NCBI GenBank assembly: GCA_030549495.1
Contig: JAUIRK010001026.1
Coordinates: 507,501-571,500 of the forward strand
Source: Nectonema munidae
Taxonomy: Eukaryota > Nematomorpha > Nectonematoida > Nectonematidae
DNA length: 64,000 nucleotides
Reading direction: 5' to 3'
Shown here: positions 1-12,370 of the stretch, piece after piece
How positions within the stretch are numbered: the first letter of the stretch is position 1
Layout: each line of letters opens with the position of its first letter
The notes under the pieces: model-generated
The model's input: only the letters and a program-made list of their open reading frames with translations
What the model was told of the DNA's origin: nothing
The model's database searches: none
Made by a program: the position numbers and the translations under genes

Positions 1-341
1 ATCATTAGTTTAGGCAGGTTCGAATACTATAGTTGTTATGCTTTCATGACATTCATACATTGAGAATAGTGGAACCTAACTACATCTGCGTATAAAATTC
101 TCTGAGAACAAAATTTCTCCAATGTAAAATCAAATATAGAGGGAAACGTTCTAAAATTACAAGAATCAATTTTTTTTAAAAATTGCCTTTAACAATAGAA
201 TTACTAAGCGCTCAAATTGACCGTTAAGTTTTATTCCAAGATCTTTCTTGATTTGGGATCTCTTAATAGAATGCATTTGGCCAATTTTTCATATCCTATT
301 TAGCAACTCAACTTTTTCACCATTAATCAAAATTACTATTT

Positions 342-480
342 GGGAGCGTGAGTAAGGTTAGATGCTGGGTTTCGATAATTCAATGTCTTGGGTTCAATCC
401 CCCATCAAGCCTACTTTCATTTTAGTTCGATATAAGCGGCATAATTGTGCCTTCTCAATGGAAAAACCCCACCGTACCTT
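342..480 (+). mobile_element. tRNA-derived SINE, copy 1
   Basis: A tRNA-like head starts GGGAGCGTGAGTAAGG and contains a Pol III box-B-like GGGTTCAATCCC. It is followed by a tail with TTCGATATAAGCGGC and AATTGTGCCTTCTCAATGG. The same arrangement recurs at 1112, 2631, 41796 and, inverted, at 50912 and 52195, which makes it a dispersed family rather than a tRNA gene. Box A is only loosely matched. Confidence 0.75.
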
Positions 481-1111
481 TTAACAAAAAAAAATAGCTC
501 TCTTTACTTTGCCGTCAAAATGATCTTATAAAAATTTTATAAATTTTATTTTGTGATACTTAATCTATTAAATGTAAAATTTTTATAAAATAATGTAGTT
601 TAATTGAATATTTGAAACAAATAAATATGAAGTTTTATATGTTCATAATGTCACCAGAAATATATTTGCTTGCAAAGATTGACTTTATTACACACATCTA
701 AATAAGTATTTTTTGATGTATATATACACAGAAAACAGCTTGTGACGTATGTTTTATCATCTAGAAAGCAATTCTTTTTACCCAAATTAATTATTCCAAA
801 TAAACTGTTCATTTTTCAAAAATTTTGTAAATTAAAAAATTTTAAAATAGGAACTTTCAAAGCATTTCGATCAAAAACTCTAAAAACTTGATATTTTGAA
901 CAAAAGTTACATTTTTCATTTTTCTTCTAAAAAAACTCCATCTTTCTTATTGTTTGTTTTTTAAGCAATAAATCCGTTGACTCAAATTGACCGTTAAGTT
1001 TTATTCCAAGATCTTTCTTGATTTGGGATCTCTTAATAGAATGCATTTGGCCAATTTTTCATATCCTATTTAGCAACTCAACTTTTTCACCATTAATCAA
1101 AATTACTATTT

Positions 1112-1250
1112 GGGAGCGTGAGTAAGGTTAGATGCTGGGTTTCGATAATTCAATGTCTTGGGTTCAATCCCCCATCAAGCCTACTTTCATTTTAGTTCGA
1201 TATAAGCGGCATAATTGTGCCTTCTCAATGGAAAAACCCCACCGTACCTT
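1112..1250 (+). mobile_element. tRNA-derived SINE, copy 2 (second duplication unit)
   Basis: This is identical to the SINE at 342-480 because it lies in the second unit of the 770-bp duplication. It is not an independent insertion. Confidence 0.75.
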
Positions 1251-1746
1251 TTAACAAAAAAAAATAGCTCTCTTTACTTTGCCGTCAAAATGATCTTATA
1301 AAAATTTTATAAATTTTATTTTGTGATACTTAATCTATTAAATGTAAAATTTTTATAAAATAATGTAGTTTAATTGAATATTTGAAACAAATAAATATGA
1401 AGTTTTATATGTTCATAATGTCACCAGAAATATATTTGCTTGCAAAGATTGACTTTATTACACACATCTAAATAAGTATTTTTTGATGTATATATACACA
1501 GAAAACAGCTTGTGACGTATGTTTTATCATCTAGAAAGCAATTCTTTTTACCCAAATTAATTATTCCAAATAAACTGTTCATTTTTCAAAAATTTTGTAA
1601 ATTAAAAAATTTTAAAATAGGAACTTTCAAAGCATTTCGATCAAAAACTCTAAAAACTTGATATTTTGAACAAAAGTTACATTTTTCATTTTTCTTCTAA
1701 AAAAACTCCATCTTTCTTATTGTTTGTTTTTTAAGCAATAAATCCG

Positions 1747-2630
1747 CGCTAAAACCGAATAAACATTTCTTGAATACTAAATTTTTCTTTCCAATTAAGT
1801 ACTAAATTTGATCGAATCTGTTAAATCGAGACTCATTGATTGAAATATGGCGTCATAACAATTGAAGACAAACATATGTGAGTAATGCACAATTTTTTCA
1901 GTGCTTTACAGCGAGTGTTTTAATCGGCATATTTGATAAGCAAGGAAGGGTCCTACAACTACAACCCTACGATTTTTGGATATCCATGATAATTTTCTAC
2001 AAAACATAAATCGAGTTTATCCAATATATTTTCATTTTCTGTGAACTGACAAATTTTGATCTCCTCCATGTTATATAAACTCTTTTTTCTACTTTATTTT
2101 TTTTATTTTACTATTCTCCATTTTGAATTTCCTAGTCTCATATTTTACATTTGTGAATAATCCCTTCAAATTATTTATATATCAGATGATTAAAATTCCT
2201 ATCAATCACATCCGCGTATAAATGAGATTGACGTATGAGAAATGTTCCCTGAGACAAAGTCGCAAAGAAGGAAACGAGACTGACAAGTTTCCATTATAAT
2301 TTTTAAGGCGTGCGCACTGTAAAACGTTATATGTTGAATATAAATTTAAATATAAGCTTTGGCTTGTTTTTGAAAAAAAATGGCTTCCATTAGAAGCATA
2401 TCTAAACTTCTTAATAGGAATAAGTTTGATTATATACAAACGCTTTTGGAGATGCCTTTAAGTTATGCCTGCAGGCATAGATCAATAATATTTGGGATAT
2501 GATATCGCTTTCCGATATTGACATGCTACACGAGATTTCGTAAACAAAAAAACGCGCTTACTTCTCGCTAACTTGAGATAATTACGAGAATTATTGATAA
2601 CTACTATCTTATTATTAAAAGCGTATGTGT
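1747..2630. other. AT-rich sequence, no gene seen
   Basis: Only short random reading frames occur on either strand. I see no splice-site pair, RNA gene or terminal inverted repeat. Confidence 0.5.
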
Positions 2631-2735
2631 AGGCGTGGTGAGTAAGGTCGGTTAGATACTTGGGTTCAATACCACAAGCTCTCGGATTCGATCCCGCCTA
2701 TCTAACTAACTTAGTTGTAGAGAAAAACTCCTTTT
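2631..2735 (+). mobile_element. tRNA-derived SINE, diverged copy
   Basis: AGGCGTGGTGAGTAAGGTCGG is followed about 45 bp later by a good box B, GGATTCGATCCCGCC, and then AGAAAAACTCC, matching the GAAAAACCCC of the 342-480 copy. The middle of the head is rearranged relative to that copy, so this is an older insertion. Confidence 0.6.
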
Positions 2736-3839
2736 GGCTGTTGTCGAAATGTCGTCTTGATTGTCAACGATTTCTCGCTTTGTTTCTGAAATTTCGTGTC
2801 CCTTAATTTAGATATGTGACGTAACTGTCTTTTTCCGAAAAAATTATTATACAATAAACCATCTGTGATATGGCTAACCGCAAAAAGGCGTATCTGAGAA
2901 AAAGTTTTTCCAGGGGGTTGGAAAAACTTAGAAAAAAAATTCCTCCAAATTATTTAATTAATTTAAATATTAAATATCAATTTTCTGTGGAATCTGGTTT
3001 TTTGAATTTGAGGGTAGAAAGACACAACTAAAGCATGAGACATTGGAAGCTGACAAATTTGAGACAATTTTGTCAAGAGCGATATGATACAGAAAAGTTA
3101 GAAACATTCATCAGCAAATTGAGGATAGACGTTTTTAAGGGAGCCTATTGTTGTATAACTAATTTATTGTATTAAAAAACATTTACTAAAATTTCGTTTC
3201 ATAAAATATAACTTATATTCAGCATTATTCAGAATTATAAATAAAAAAATTAAAAAAAGTTTCGATATTGCAATAATGTTGTAAAAAACTATTTTTTATA
3301 AAAATTTTCTTATTTATGTGTGTATGTGTGTATTCATTCTTTAAAAAAATTTCAAGCGGAATATTTTTTTAGAATATGCGCTTGATCAAAAGTTAGATTT
3401 CACACGTTTTCTTCTTTCTTTAGACATAACAAATTATTTTTTTTTAAAAATTAGAATAAAAATTTACGACTTAACTTGAATTATCGTAACTGATGTTCTT
3501 ATTGAGAGTTTAGAATTATGAGATACGCTCAAGAGACGTAAAATTAATGAAAATATTGTCGGTGATAATATAGTCTGATCTCGAAGGAAGTCCAGAGGGG
3601 TTCTCTTTTTTTAAATTTTGGTAATTATGTTCTTGTATAGGCAGTATTTTTTTAATATTCTAAACTTTATTATTAACAGCTAAACGTTTCTCTCAGCCTG
3701 TTTCAGAATGCTTTTCTTTAGTAATATATATATATATATGCTTTGTAAGCCTCACTATGAAGTAGTTATAGGGAAATGAATGATTTCTTCAAATAATTGA
3801 AAACATTTTTATGCCATTTTCGTTATTTTCATTTTTTAG
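2736..3839. other. AT-rich sequence, no gene seen
   Basis: Contains a short (TA)n run near 3725-3738. The last 30 bases before 3840 form a pyrimidine-rich tract ending in TTTTTTAG, a strong splice-acceptor context for the candidate exon that follows. Any upstream 5' UTR exon was not identified. Confidence 0.4.
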
Positions 3840-3844
3840 GAACA

Positions 3845-4369
3845 ATGCCGCTTTCACAAAATGTTGATCCAATCATATCGATAGTAACAGAAGCATCTCG
3901 TAACGACAATCAGAAAGAAGAAGAAAAGCTCTGCTCTAAGCAGCACCTTTCCTCATCAAAGAGCACCAAATCTTCAATTTCTCCCTTTCCCACAAGAGAT
4001 TATTCGATCGATGAAAAAACAAATTTAATTTTCAATGAGTTCTTGTGCCAAGACTTGGAAAGTCTGGCAGCAGAGAGAGGAATCAAAAATCATGATGGAG
4101 TCTTCATCAAAAGGCTGAATCGCAAAAAGAAGCCTCCTTCCTTCAAGTACAGCAAGCACAAAATTTGTCGCCAAAAGACGTACAGCTTATTCACGAAGCA
4201 AGACAGTATAAACGAAGAAGAAGACATCGAGGTAGGCGCATTATGGCGGAAACAAGAAAAATCGCAACTCGTTCGTCCAGCGCAAGGCGACAAAGGTCAA
4301 AGAAGTTTTGGAAAGGACGATAGTAATGGAGCTTTAAAAGTAATTCACACTTCAAGGAAGAGCGTTTGA
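3845..4369 (+). CDS. Candidate host coding exon, unknown function
   Basis: I do not recognise the protein. An open frame begins with ATG at 3845, five bases after a strong acceptor (TTATTTTCATTTTTTAG), so a 5' UTR intron is likely and the in-frame upstream ATG at 3797 would be intronic. The product begins MPLSQNVDPIISIV and is polar, Ser/Lys/Glu-rich and apparently disordered, with a basic cluster (KRLNRKKKPP) near residue 90. It reads to a stop at 4369. Two in-phase donors, GAG/GTAGGC after 4231 and AAA/GTAATT after 4339, could instead splice it at phase 0 to the membrane-segment frame at 4501. Amino-acid composition looks more like coding sequence than the surrounding frames, but there is no family match. 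Splicing is inferred. Confidence 0.35.
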   Translation: MPLSQNVDPIISIVTEASRNDNQKEEEKLCSKQHLSSSKSTKSSISPFPTRDYSIDEKTNLIFNEFLCQDLESLAAERGIKNHDGVFIKRLNRKKKPPSFKYSKHKICRQKTYSLFTKQDSINEEEDIEVGALWRKQEKSQLVRPAQGDKGQRSFGKDDSNGALKVIHTSRKSV

Positions 4370-4500
4370 AAAAATGATTCTTCATTATTTGTGTTTATTT
4401 GTTGAACGTTTATCATGGGATTCTTCGCCTTTCACACTGTTCATACAATGGAAGAAAGTCGTGGCAAAGTTTCTGGGGGAAGATTTACTCACTGTACAAG

Positions 4501-4758
4501 TCAGTTTCATCATTGGGTGGAGAGTTTCGTATACTTTCCTTTTTCGCCCGTCTACTTATGCCAGCCCATATACTGATAATATTCATACTTCTTGCATTTA
4601 ACTCTGTAATGATCTACTACTCCATTTTAAGAGATACTGATGAATGCCAATCTTTTTTTTCTAGCAATAAAATAATTTTCGCATGTTGTACACTTCATTT
4701 TGGATATTCTTTTAAAATGACGGAAGAAAATATGGGGCAAGAAAAAATTCCATGCTAA
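4501..4758 (+). CDS. Candidate second exon with one hydrophobic segment
   Basis: Follows a possible acceptor (CTCACTGTACAAG) and is in phase 0 with either donor of the 3845 exon. It encodes SVSSLGGEFRILSFF, a hydrophobic stretch of about 20 residues (MPAHILIIFILLAFNSVMI), a short tail with DTDECQS, and stops at 4758. Joined to the first exon it would give a polar protein with a C-terminal membrane anchor. The tail ends in IPC and lacks the proline-rich end of KASH proteins, so no family is assigned. It could equally be non-coding 3' sequence. Confidence 0.25.
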   Translation, partial: SVSSLGGEFRILSFFARLLMPAHILIIFILLAFNSVMIYYSILRDTDECQSFFSSNKIIFACCTLHFGYSFKMTEENMGQEKIPC

Positions 4759-6960
4759 AATGTGTGCGTGCACGTGTAAAAAATGGCCTAAAACAGAGAG
4801 AGACTTGTTGCATTGTCAAAGCTTATTATTTATACAATAAGATTTCACATTGGAAAATTTAGATTTTCAGCCCAATGATTTCTTTAAAAATATTAATTTA
4901 TAAGAACTTATAGAGATAATTAATTTATTAGGAGCGAACAAACTTTCTATGGGATTTCTTTCATTCAAACTCAACATTTGCAATCAAAAAATGTAAAGCT
5001 GAAAGGAATAAGAAATATTGTCAAAGTGATTTTGAAATTTGAGGAAGAAGAATATTAAAGATGATTATTTCGTATCTTTCAAAATTGCACAAAACAAGTT
5101 CCACAATAATAATAATTGAGGAATTTAATTTCTTTTAATATTTAACACCTGGCTGGTCATTATTCTTGCTCACTTGCGTAATAAAGACAAATAAGTTATT
5201 GATGTTTTTTCGATATATAAAGTTCTTTCTCATTTTTGATGAATTTGCTAGAGTACAGGAAGCAAAAAATAATGACACTGTGATTTCATATTAATTCTGC
5301 AATCTGCAAATAAAAACATGTGTACTGGAAGAAAACAAAACTGAGTGCACTACATTTATATTTCGGAGACTATTTATGGTAGGCAGACATTTGGACGAAC
5401 ATAAATTCAGCAAACTCCACGATTTGTCATGTAACTTCTAGTAGATAAAATTATTAATCACCAGATCGAACCAAAGTCAAAAAGTCCATTTTTTTTAAAT
5501 AGAACAAAAAGCCATTTTAAGCTATTTTAAAATATATTTTCTTCTGTTTTTTGGATTTTTTTAAGTCATAAATAGTCAACAAAAAATTTTAAAGACAATA
5601 AAAAGGCAAGCATTTATTTTGTGTAAAACTGTTTTTAGAAAACCAAAAATTAAAATATCTTGAATGATTATTATTATTCCATGTTTAATTGGTAATTATT
5701 ATCATTCAAAACTTGAATTTACACTTATTTTCTAATTTTTAATGTCTATAAATAATTTTCATCATAAATTTGTTTTTGATTTTGAAATAAAGAAGGAAAA
5801 TATAAAAATTAAAATTTTGAATAAAATTACCTTTATAAAATTTCGAAGATATACTCAATAAAAGAAAATAAAGTCTAAAAACATTTAAGAAAAACAAAAA
5901 GACAGGGTGAACCAAATTTAAACTAGTCTGAACTAGATTTTCTTTTGTTTTTTGGAATTTTTTAGGTCATAAAGTTCAAAAAAGTCTATTTCAACAAATA
6001 TTTAAAAAACCATTTCTTGAATCAAAAATATTATTTGAAAACTATAGTTATCTTACTTACATTTAAAATTTGTTATTAATCTAGGAAGCAAGTCTTTTTA
6101 TTGAAAAACTTCAAATTATTCTTTAGGTCAAAAAAATTTTAAAAAGTCTAAAAAATATGATTTTGTAGGTTTAAAATTGTTTTTCTTGTGGAAAGATAAG
6201 AAAAATTACGCTTCAGGTTTACTCGAAGTAAAGAAACGTCAACAAAAATAAGCAAATTGAATGTTCATTTTGGGTGAAATGTCCGTTCGTCTAAAACTCT
6301 CTTCGGCCAAATGCTCTAAATGAAATTCATATATCATTGAGTTACATCAATTCTTTGGCGTAAAAAGTTCACGATTTGGTCATAAGAACAGATTTATTAA
6401 AAGCATGATTGTAAAATATTTTGTAAATCTTTCGACACCGACAATCCAATTTACAGAAGTCTAAATCTACTCCGAATATTCACGAAATTGTGTATTTATT
6501 TGGGTTTGGATGAAGTATGAAAAATTGAAATCCTATTCTGATCATATTCTTATTATCGAAATATCAAAAAAGATAAATAACTAAAATTAAAACTGAATAT
6601 TTCAAATTTAAAAGTCATAGATAGAAGTCACTTTTTTCTACTCCTACTCATGAATTTCAAAAGATTTGAACTCTGAGTCTGACTGCTCATTCTACAGCTG
6701 ATTTTGACTATTCACATTTATTCCTCAATTTGGATAAAAGTTGACAAATGCTGAACCAATTTCCAAATAGGCCAAATTTGAAATTAAAACTAATTAGCAT
6801 TAATGTTAGTGCTACAGGTATTAGAGGTTTATTACATACATGCCCACTGACTGTATGCCTAATGCACATTTTTTTTATGATTATAAGGACAAAAACTGAT
6901 TTATTGAAAGAAGATGACCAATTTGCATATTTCCACATTACTTTACTTTTGTTCTTGCCT
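4759..6960. other. AT-rich sequence with a decayed foldback-like pair
   Basis: No gene seen. GCAGACATTTGGACGAAC (5382-5399) and, inverted, GTCCGTTCGTCTAA with TTCGGCCAAATG (about 6281-6315) resemble the arms of the foldback element at 36291-37146, suggesting a decayed member spanning about 5.38-6.32 kb. The sequence between them is AT-rich without open frames. Confidence 0.3.
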
Positions 6961-8090
6961 TTATTTGTTATTTACTTTAAATAGACCTTTTAAAGCAGCC
7001 CATATGTTCAAAACACTGGTCACAAAAGTGGGAAAAACTTCTATGTGAAGGCTTTGCATATGTTGTCAACAGAAAGAAGGAGAATCGTAAATATTGGAGA
7101 TGCGGAAAACGGGATTCTTGCAGTGCCAGCATTGTATTCACCACATTCACCAGACGAAAGTCCGCGACTGTTCACTGAAAGTTAAAGAAAGCATAAAAGA
7201 ACGATCGCTGCATTCTATTGAAGGCACATTTTCCGTGATCAACCACTCTACAAGTGATTTATATGTGGTGCTTTGCCCAAAAAAATAATCAATAGCTCGT
7301 AGTGTAAGACGTGCAGAGTCCGTGTTAATGGAGATGAAGACCCCAACTGTGACTACAAGAGGTGATAATTTTCTACACCTACGAATCAGAAAGTATGAGA
7401 ATTTATTTTACTATAAAGAATTTGGGCATTTTACGAGCAAAAACAAGTGGTTTAGTGATGGGACATTTTCCTGTGCACCAGTTAATAAACAACTTTACAC
7501 AATTCATGCCTCTGTTGCCGCAAGCACAAAGTTACCACTACTCTACTGTATCGTATCGAACAAAGACAGGACAGCCTAGGAAGAACTATTTGAGTTCTTA
7601 AAAGAACGTAACAAAAACATATATCCAGGGTCTGTTACAATGGATTTTAAACAAACAGCGATAAAAGCTTTAAGAAAATGTTTCCCAAATGTCCAGTGCT
7701 CTGGCGAAAAATCCAAAGCCTTGGTATAGAAATCATGTATTAAAACGAATACAAGCATTAGCTTTTGTTCCGCCAAGTGATGTTATTGATCTATTTCGAG
7801 ATTTTAAGAAATGCCCCTACCAAGAAACCGACGCAGATTTGAGTGAGTTCTTTTGAAATAACCTGGCTTGACATCGTTCAGTGCGGCCTGCGAAGACGAC
7901 CAGTATTCGACATTGAAACATGGAATGTTTTCAACAGAATCGAGTCAGTCTTTCAAAGGACCAATGTCCAATAATTCCCTGGAAGAATGGGACCAACCTT
8001 TCAATGAAAGAGTTGGCGTAACTCACCGAACCATCGAAAAACTAGTGAAAAAATTTAAGCTGGAACAAGTCTTTTAGTAGTCTTTAGTAG
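6960..8090 (+). pseudogene. Broken FLYWCH/MULE-type transposase
   Basis: Fossil of a Mutator-like DNA transposon gene in several frames. From 7039 one frame reads a FLYWCH zinc finger: EGFAYVVN, then KYWRCGKRDSC and a distal His (ATVH). Another frame from 7322 carries the MULE transposase core: FSDGTFSCAPVNKQLYTIHA with the first catalytic Asp, then LPLLYCIVSNK. After an in-frame stop near 7579 comes EELFEFLKERNKNIYPG and MDFKQTAIKALRKCFPN. Frame shifts then give WRKIQSLGIEIMY, ALAFVPPSDVIDLF, RPVFDIETWNVFNRIE and finally NSLEEWDQPFNERVGVTHRT. Motif order matches arthropod FLYWCH-MULE proteins. At least four frame changes or stops show it is non-functional. Terminal inverted repeats were not found. 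Confidence 0.85.
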
Positions 8091-8487
8091 AGGATATATC
8101 AAGAATTAATATGAAATATGCTGGACTAAATGAAAGAATAAATAAAGTTTATGATAAGTATGACAATAGTACACGTTTGGCTTATCTAAGGCCTATCACG
8201 CATAATTTCTAGTGTTAAAAATGTCATTACTTTTCATCTGTGTCATAACTTTTTTTTCATATCTGAATTTAGCTAAACCAATGAAAACTGTCTTTAAACA
8301 GATGAGTCTGATTGATAACTATTTTGGGAATTAAACTTATATTTAAAGGTGAAAATTATCATTGGAAGTTAGACATTACAAAATAAAGTTTACATCAAAA
8401 TCATGTTATATTTTATCAAAAGTAAAATGAAAACTGTCATAGTATGGAAAAAAGATGCAACATTTATTCATTTGTTGATGGAAAAAT
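8091..8487. other. Non-coding flank between MULE fossil and microsatellite
   Basis: AT-rich, no supportable frame. It may be the 3' tail of the MULE element. Confidence 0.35.
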
Positions 8488-8855
<368 letters not shown>

Positions 8856-9079
8856 TAAAGTTATCTTTTATCTCTTCAATGCTAAAATTCTTTCATTTCT
8901 TGTATACGTACTTTCTGATTTGATATCTTACTCTCCCCGCTATTTGGAGTTGTTGCAACAATTGTAGTATCTTTAGAGCGTGTTGCTCTTAAGCTTTTCA
9001 AGACATTTTAAAATTGGCGGTTCTTTCTTTCGAAACTATATCACATTATAAAGTATTATGCTTATAAAAAAACTCTTTG

Positions 9080-9350
9080 AAGGTAGAAGAATATCGACTA
9101 AACCTGTTAGTTTCCTTGCCTTCCAATCAGAAGCTTGTTTTAGAATATCATTGAAGCGTTCACAGTTGTTATTGATTGGTCCATTTCATTTTATAACTTT
9201 TTTCACTCATTTTTATGTTCTCTTTCAGTAAGGGAATCACCCTTGTCTCGAAGTAGGTTATGAAACCTTTAGGAACATGATTTTGTATTATGTCTTTTGT
9301 CAACATAAGTTTTGTTTCAAAAGTCAAGAAGTTTAGGATGTGTTCGCCTC
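9080..9350 (-). pseudogene. Transposase fragment, MULE-like C-terminal region
   Basis: Minus-strand frames read NFLTFETKLMLTKDIIQ, then FITYFETRVIPLLKENIKMS, KMKWTNQ and, after a shift, NNNCERFNDILKQASDWKAR. The pattern 'asparagine run - CE - FN - LK - WK' resembles the C-terminal part of transposase-like proteins common in arthropod genomes. Only about 90 residues remain and the frame shifts inside. It is on the opposite strand to the MULE fossil at 7-8 kb, so it is a separate insertion. Superfamily assignment is tentative. Confidence 0.5.
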
Positions 9351-10055
9351 GGTTAGACTAAGTTAGTTATTTTCATATTTCAAAAAAAAAAATTTTTTTA
9401 TCTCGAAAGTACTTTTTTCTTTATATTTTGCTTTAAATTAAGTATAAAATATTAAAACTGTACTAAATGATAGGGTGGGTTATTTGCAAAAAGATTTCTG
9501 TAAAATTTCAAAGGTTACTTTTGAAAGGGTTTTTTATTGGGGTATTTTAACCAGAGGCTTTTTAAGAGTATTTTTCGTGTTTTTTTTTTAAAAAATATAT
9601 ATTTTTTTCCTCATTTCATTTATTATTATTGCTTTTTGGCGAATAATCCGAATAGCGAATTGTCTTACAGTGAAAGAATTTTGGAAAGAGTTTTTATACT
9701 GTGAGTTTGTTTGCTCCAACTTGTTCAGTAGGTATTTTTGGGGATTATTACGACCAGATAGAACAGCAGAATTGTTACATCCTACAATTTATAAATATGA
9801 TTTCCTTTGCAAGTTTTAGTATGTCAATATGATCAAATGATTTCAACGAAGTATTAAAAACAAAGGTTTTTCCCTGTTGTCTCCACGTTTTATTATGTAA
9901 AATTAAACACGGATCAAACATTAATTAATATAAAAAAGTATCAAATTGGATACACACGTGAATATCTAGTTATGGTTGCAATTCTTAATTGAACAAACAA
10001 AATTATCGTGGTTGCATCAAGTTTTCATCCATTTAAAAGGGTGCAATGGTTTTTG
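9351..10055. other. AT-rich sequence, no gene seen
   Basis: Poly-A and poly-T runs, no supportable frame, RNA gene or repeat match within the window. Confidence 0.4.
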
Positions 10056-11392
10056 CCCGGTTCTTGGTCAAAAGTGCCGAAAACCAAAACGGCCGAAACG
10101 AATATGGATGAGAACCAAAACGGCCGAAAGCCAAAACTTAAATATAAGCATACATATAATAATCAATCAATATAATTGAAAATAAGCACAATATAACTAA
10201 GCGACCTTTAGCACATTCCTCGTATGAAATGAGGTTTCATAAAAAAGTGAATCCAATTTTTCTAGCAAATATAAAAATTTTAAATATAGATTTGATTCGC
10301 TTCCAATTGGTTATATATATTTTTGTAATATTAGATTACAAACACAATGTAATAAATTTAAAAAATATTTTTCAACATTTTATTCATTGTGTGTGTGTGT
10401 GTGGACATTATGTCCTTTGACATTTTGCTTGCCTTGAAAGAATGTTACAAATTTGCAGAAATAGTTAAAGGCGCTGCGAAGAAGAGGCCAATGTTCACTA
10501 ATTCAAATGCATAACATTTGATTCCACCGAAAAATGACTTAAATAACAGCAATCACTAGAAATCTACCAATTTTTTAAAGTTCATTTTCTAAAAAATTCA
10601 ATTTAGGTGGTGAGCCTTTGAATCGGTAGCTCTAAAATTTAAGCTTCATTAGTTTTCATAATAGATCTGTCACTGGATATGACTGACACCATATTGTAAT
10701 TTTGCATGTAACTTATTCCAATTTTTGTGAGAAATAAATATTTTTTTTGGAATATTTGTGGATGAATATTGGATTCACATATTTGTTTTTTTTGTAAATA
10801 AAGATCAATTATCTTATTTGAATTCGAGTCAAAACGCTCAAAAACCAAAACGCCCGAAATCAAAACACCCGATGCAAGAACGTCTGAAACTGGAATCTAC
10901 AAAAAATATTTAAAAATTTAAGATTTTTTCTTGTATCTACGCTTTTTTCCAGTTATATATTTTTCTAAGAATATGTTAAATTTAACACTTTGTTGTTTCA
11001 CATGCATAAAAAACAGATCCAAGATTCCTAATTTATCAATCTTATCGAATCGAACTACTTCTGAAATTTTGAACCAAATTCAGAAATTATTTATATTCTT
11101 GTTTTCCTGTTTAAATTAGTCACATCTTTTCTCATTTCAAACTGATTTTCCGTTTAAATTGGTAGTTTAATTCTTTTTCAAACCAAAGAAATAATGTATT
11201 TTTGTATGATCACTTTTATCTTTCAAGTCAAATTGATCACTATCATTTCATGTCAAATCGACCGTTTTGAAAACTGTCCAAATAGAATAAACTTCAAAAA
11301 ATAGTAACGCCCGAATTATTATTTTCGGGCGTTTTGGTTTCGGCCGTTTTGGTTTTTGGGCATTTTGGTTTTTGGGCATTTTGACCCGGCAC
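10056..11392. mobile_element. Foldback MITE A with CAAAACG-motif arms
   Basis: The left arm (10056-10138) contains GGTCAAAAGTGCCGAAAACC and repeated CCAAAACGGCCGAAA. The right arm (about 11305-11392) is its inverted counterpart, with GGGCGTTTTGGTTTCGGCCG and TTTTGACCCGGCACC. A third array (10827-10890) with CAAAACGCCCGAAATC lies inside, so two elements may be nested. The interior is AT-rich and non-coding. The family is the same as at 11548, 13513 and 39347. Confidence 0.7.
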
Positions 11393-11547
11393 CATCTTAT
11401 TTATATATACCATTTTTTATCTTCAAAATTTTATTCCAAATGGCCTAAATAATTCTTTTTCCTAAAAAATCTCTTACAAAATATAATTAAATTTGGCTCA
11501 ACTAGAAATCCAATAAAATTTCAAGGAAGCAAAATAAATTCCACATC

Positions 11548-12200
11548 GGTGCCTGGTCAAAACGTCCGAAAACCAAAACGTCCGAAACCAAAAGGTCCGA
11601 AAACTAAAGCGTCCGAAACCAAAACGTCCGAAAACCAAAACGTCCGAAACCAAAACGTCCGAAAACTAAAGCGTCCGAAACCAAAAGGTCCGAAAATTAG
11701 ATTAACAGTATCTGAACCCTAAAAAAACATTTTTTTTCAAGAATCAAAATTGTTGAGGAAAAAAACTGAAAAATTGAGCACAAAATTTTTTTTATTTAAA
11801 AAAAATCTATTTCTAGTTTTTTAGTTTAAAACTTTACACATTTTATATTTAATGAAAAATGCACTATAATCAAGCATGTCTTTTTACTGGAATAGATAAA
11901 AATTCATTCCAATCTCTTAAAATCCATTTAAATCGTGTAGTTTTTCCTTTGATTTTTGATAGCAAATCTAATTTTCAAAGTCTTGCAAATTCAACTAATT
12001 AGTATAACTTTTTCCGAGACTTTTTTCCAAAATTGGGTTATATATTTTAAAATCATAATCTTCAGAAGTGTTTAATTTTAAAATGATTTTTTTTAGCCAA
12101 ATTCATTATAATCCAAAAAAAATTTGGTTTCGGACGTTTTGGTTTTCGGCCGTTTTGGTTTTCGGACGTTTTGGATTTCGGACGTTTTGACTATGAACCC
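11548..12200. mobile_element. Foldback MITE B
   Basis: Starts GGTGCCTGGTCAAAACGTCC followed by about eight tandem CCGAAA(A)CCAAAACGT units, and ends with the inverted array closing GGACGTTTTGACTATGAACCC. The AT-rich core (ATCTGAACCCTAAAA, GTTGAGGAAAAAAACTG) is shared with MITE C at 13513. No clear target duplication remains. It carries no transposase. Confidence 0.85.
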
Positions 12201-12226
12201 TATAATAATAATCAGTACTCGATAAG

Positions 12227-12370
12227 ATGTTGTATAACTTTTATTCTTTCCACGGGCCTGAACAGCTTTCAGTGGACACCTGTGATTTGTCAGCGGTCGG
12301 GTCCACTCTCCCCACCTGTAACTGTACCAGCCCACTCGAGTCGCATTACGAATTCACTTCATCTGCATAG
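12227..12370 (+). CDS. Small ORF in a GC-richer island, possibly an exon
   Basis: A 47-residue frame begins MLYNFYSFHGPEQLSV, continues with TCDLSAVGSTLPTCNCTSPL and ends FTSSA. It is markedly less AT-biased than its surroundings, and a polyadenylation-like AATAAA follows at about 12424. The opposite strand is also open here (VQLQVGRVDPTADKSQVS), so the direction is uncertain and the island could be a conserved regulatory element instead. It directly abuts the right end of MITE B. No family recognised. Confidence 0.2.
   Translation: MLYNFYSFHGPEQLSVDTCDLSAVGSTLPTCNCTSPLESHYEFTSSA

Larger units (their letters stand above)
211..1746. repeat. Perfect tandem duplication, two 766-bp copies at a 770-bp period
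   Basis: Bases 211-976 recur at 981-1746 with no difference found by eye, separated by a 4-bp TTGA spacer. Each copy begins CTCAAATTGACCGTTAAG and ends TTAAGCAATAAATCCG, and each carries one SINE. Identity over this length in such AT-rich DNA means either a very recent duplication or an assembly artefact. No open reading frame spans it. Confidence 0.95.

Noticed and set aside
342-480. tRNA gene
   Set aside because: Box B is present but the acceptor stem and box A do not fit, and the sequence recurs with a shared non-tRNA tail at several sites, which marks a SINE.
4501-4758. KASH-domain tail
   Set aside because: There is one hydrophobic helix near the end, but the tail lacks the PPP-type terminus and other KASH residues.
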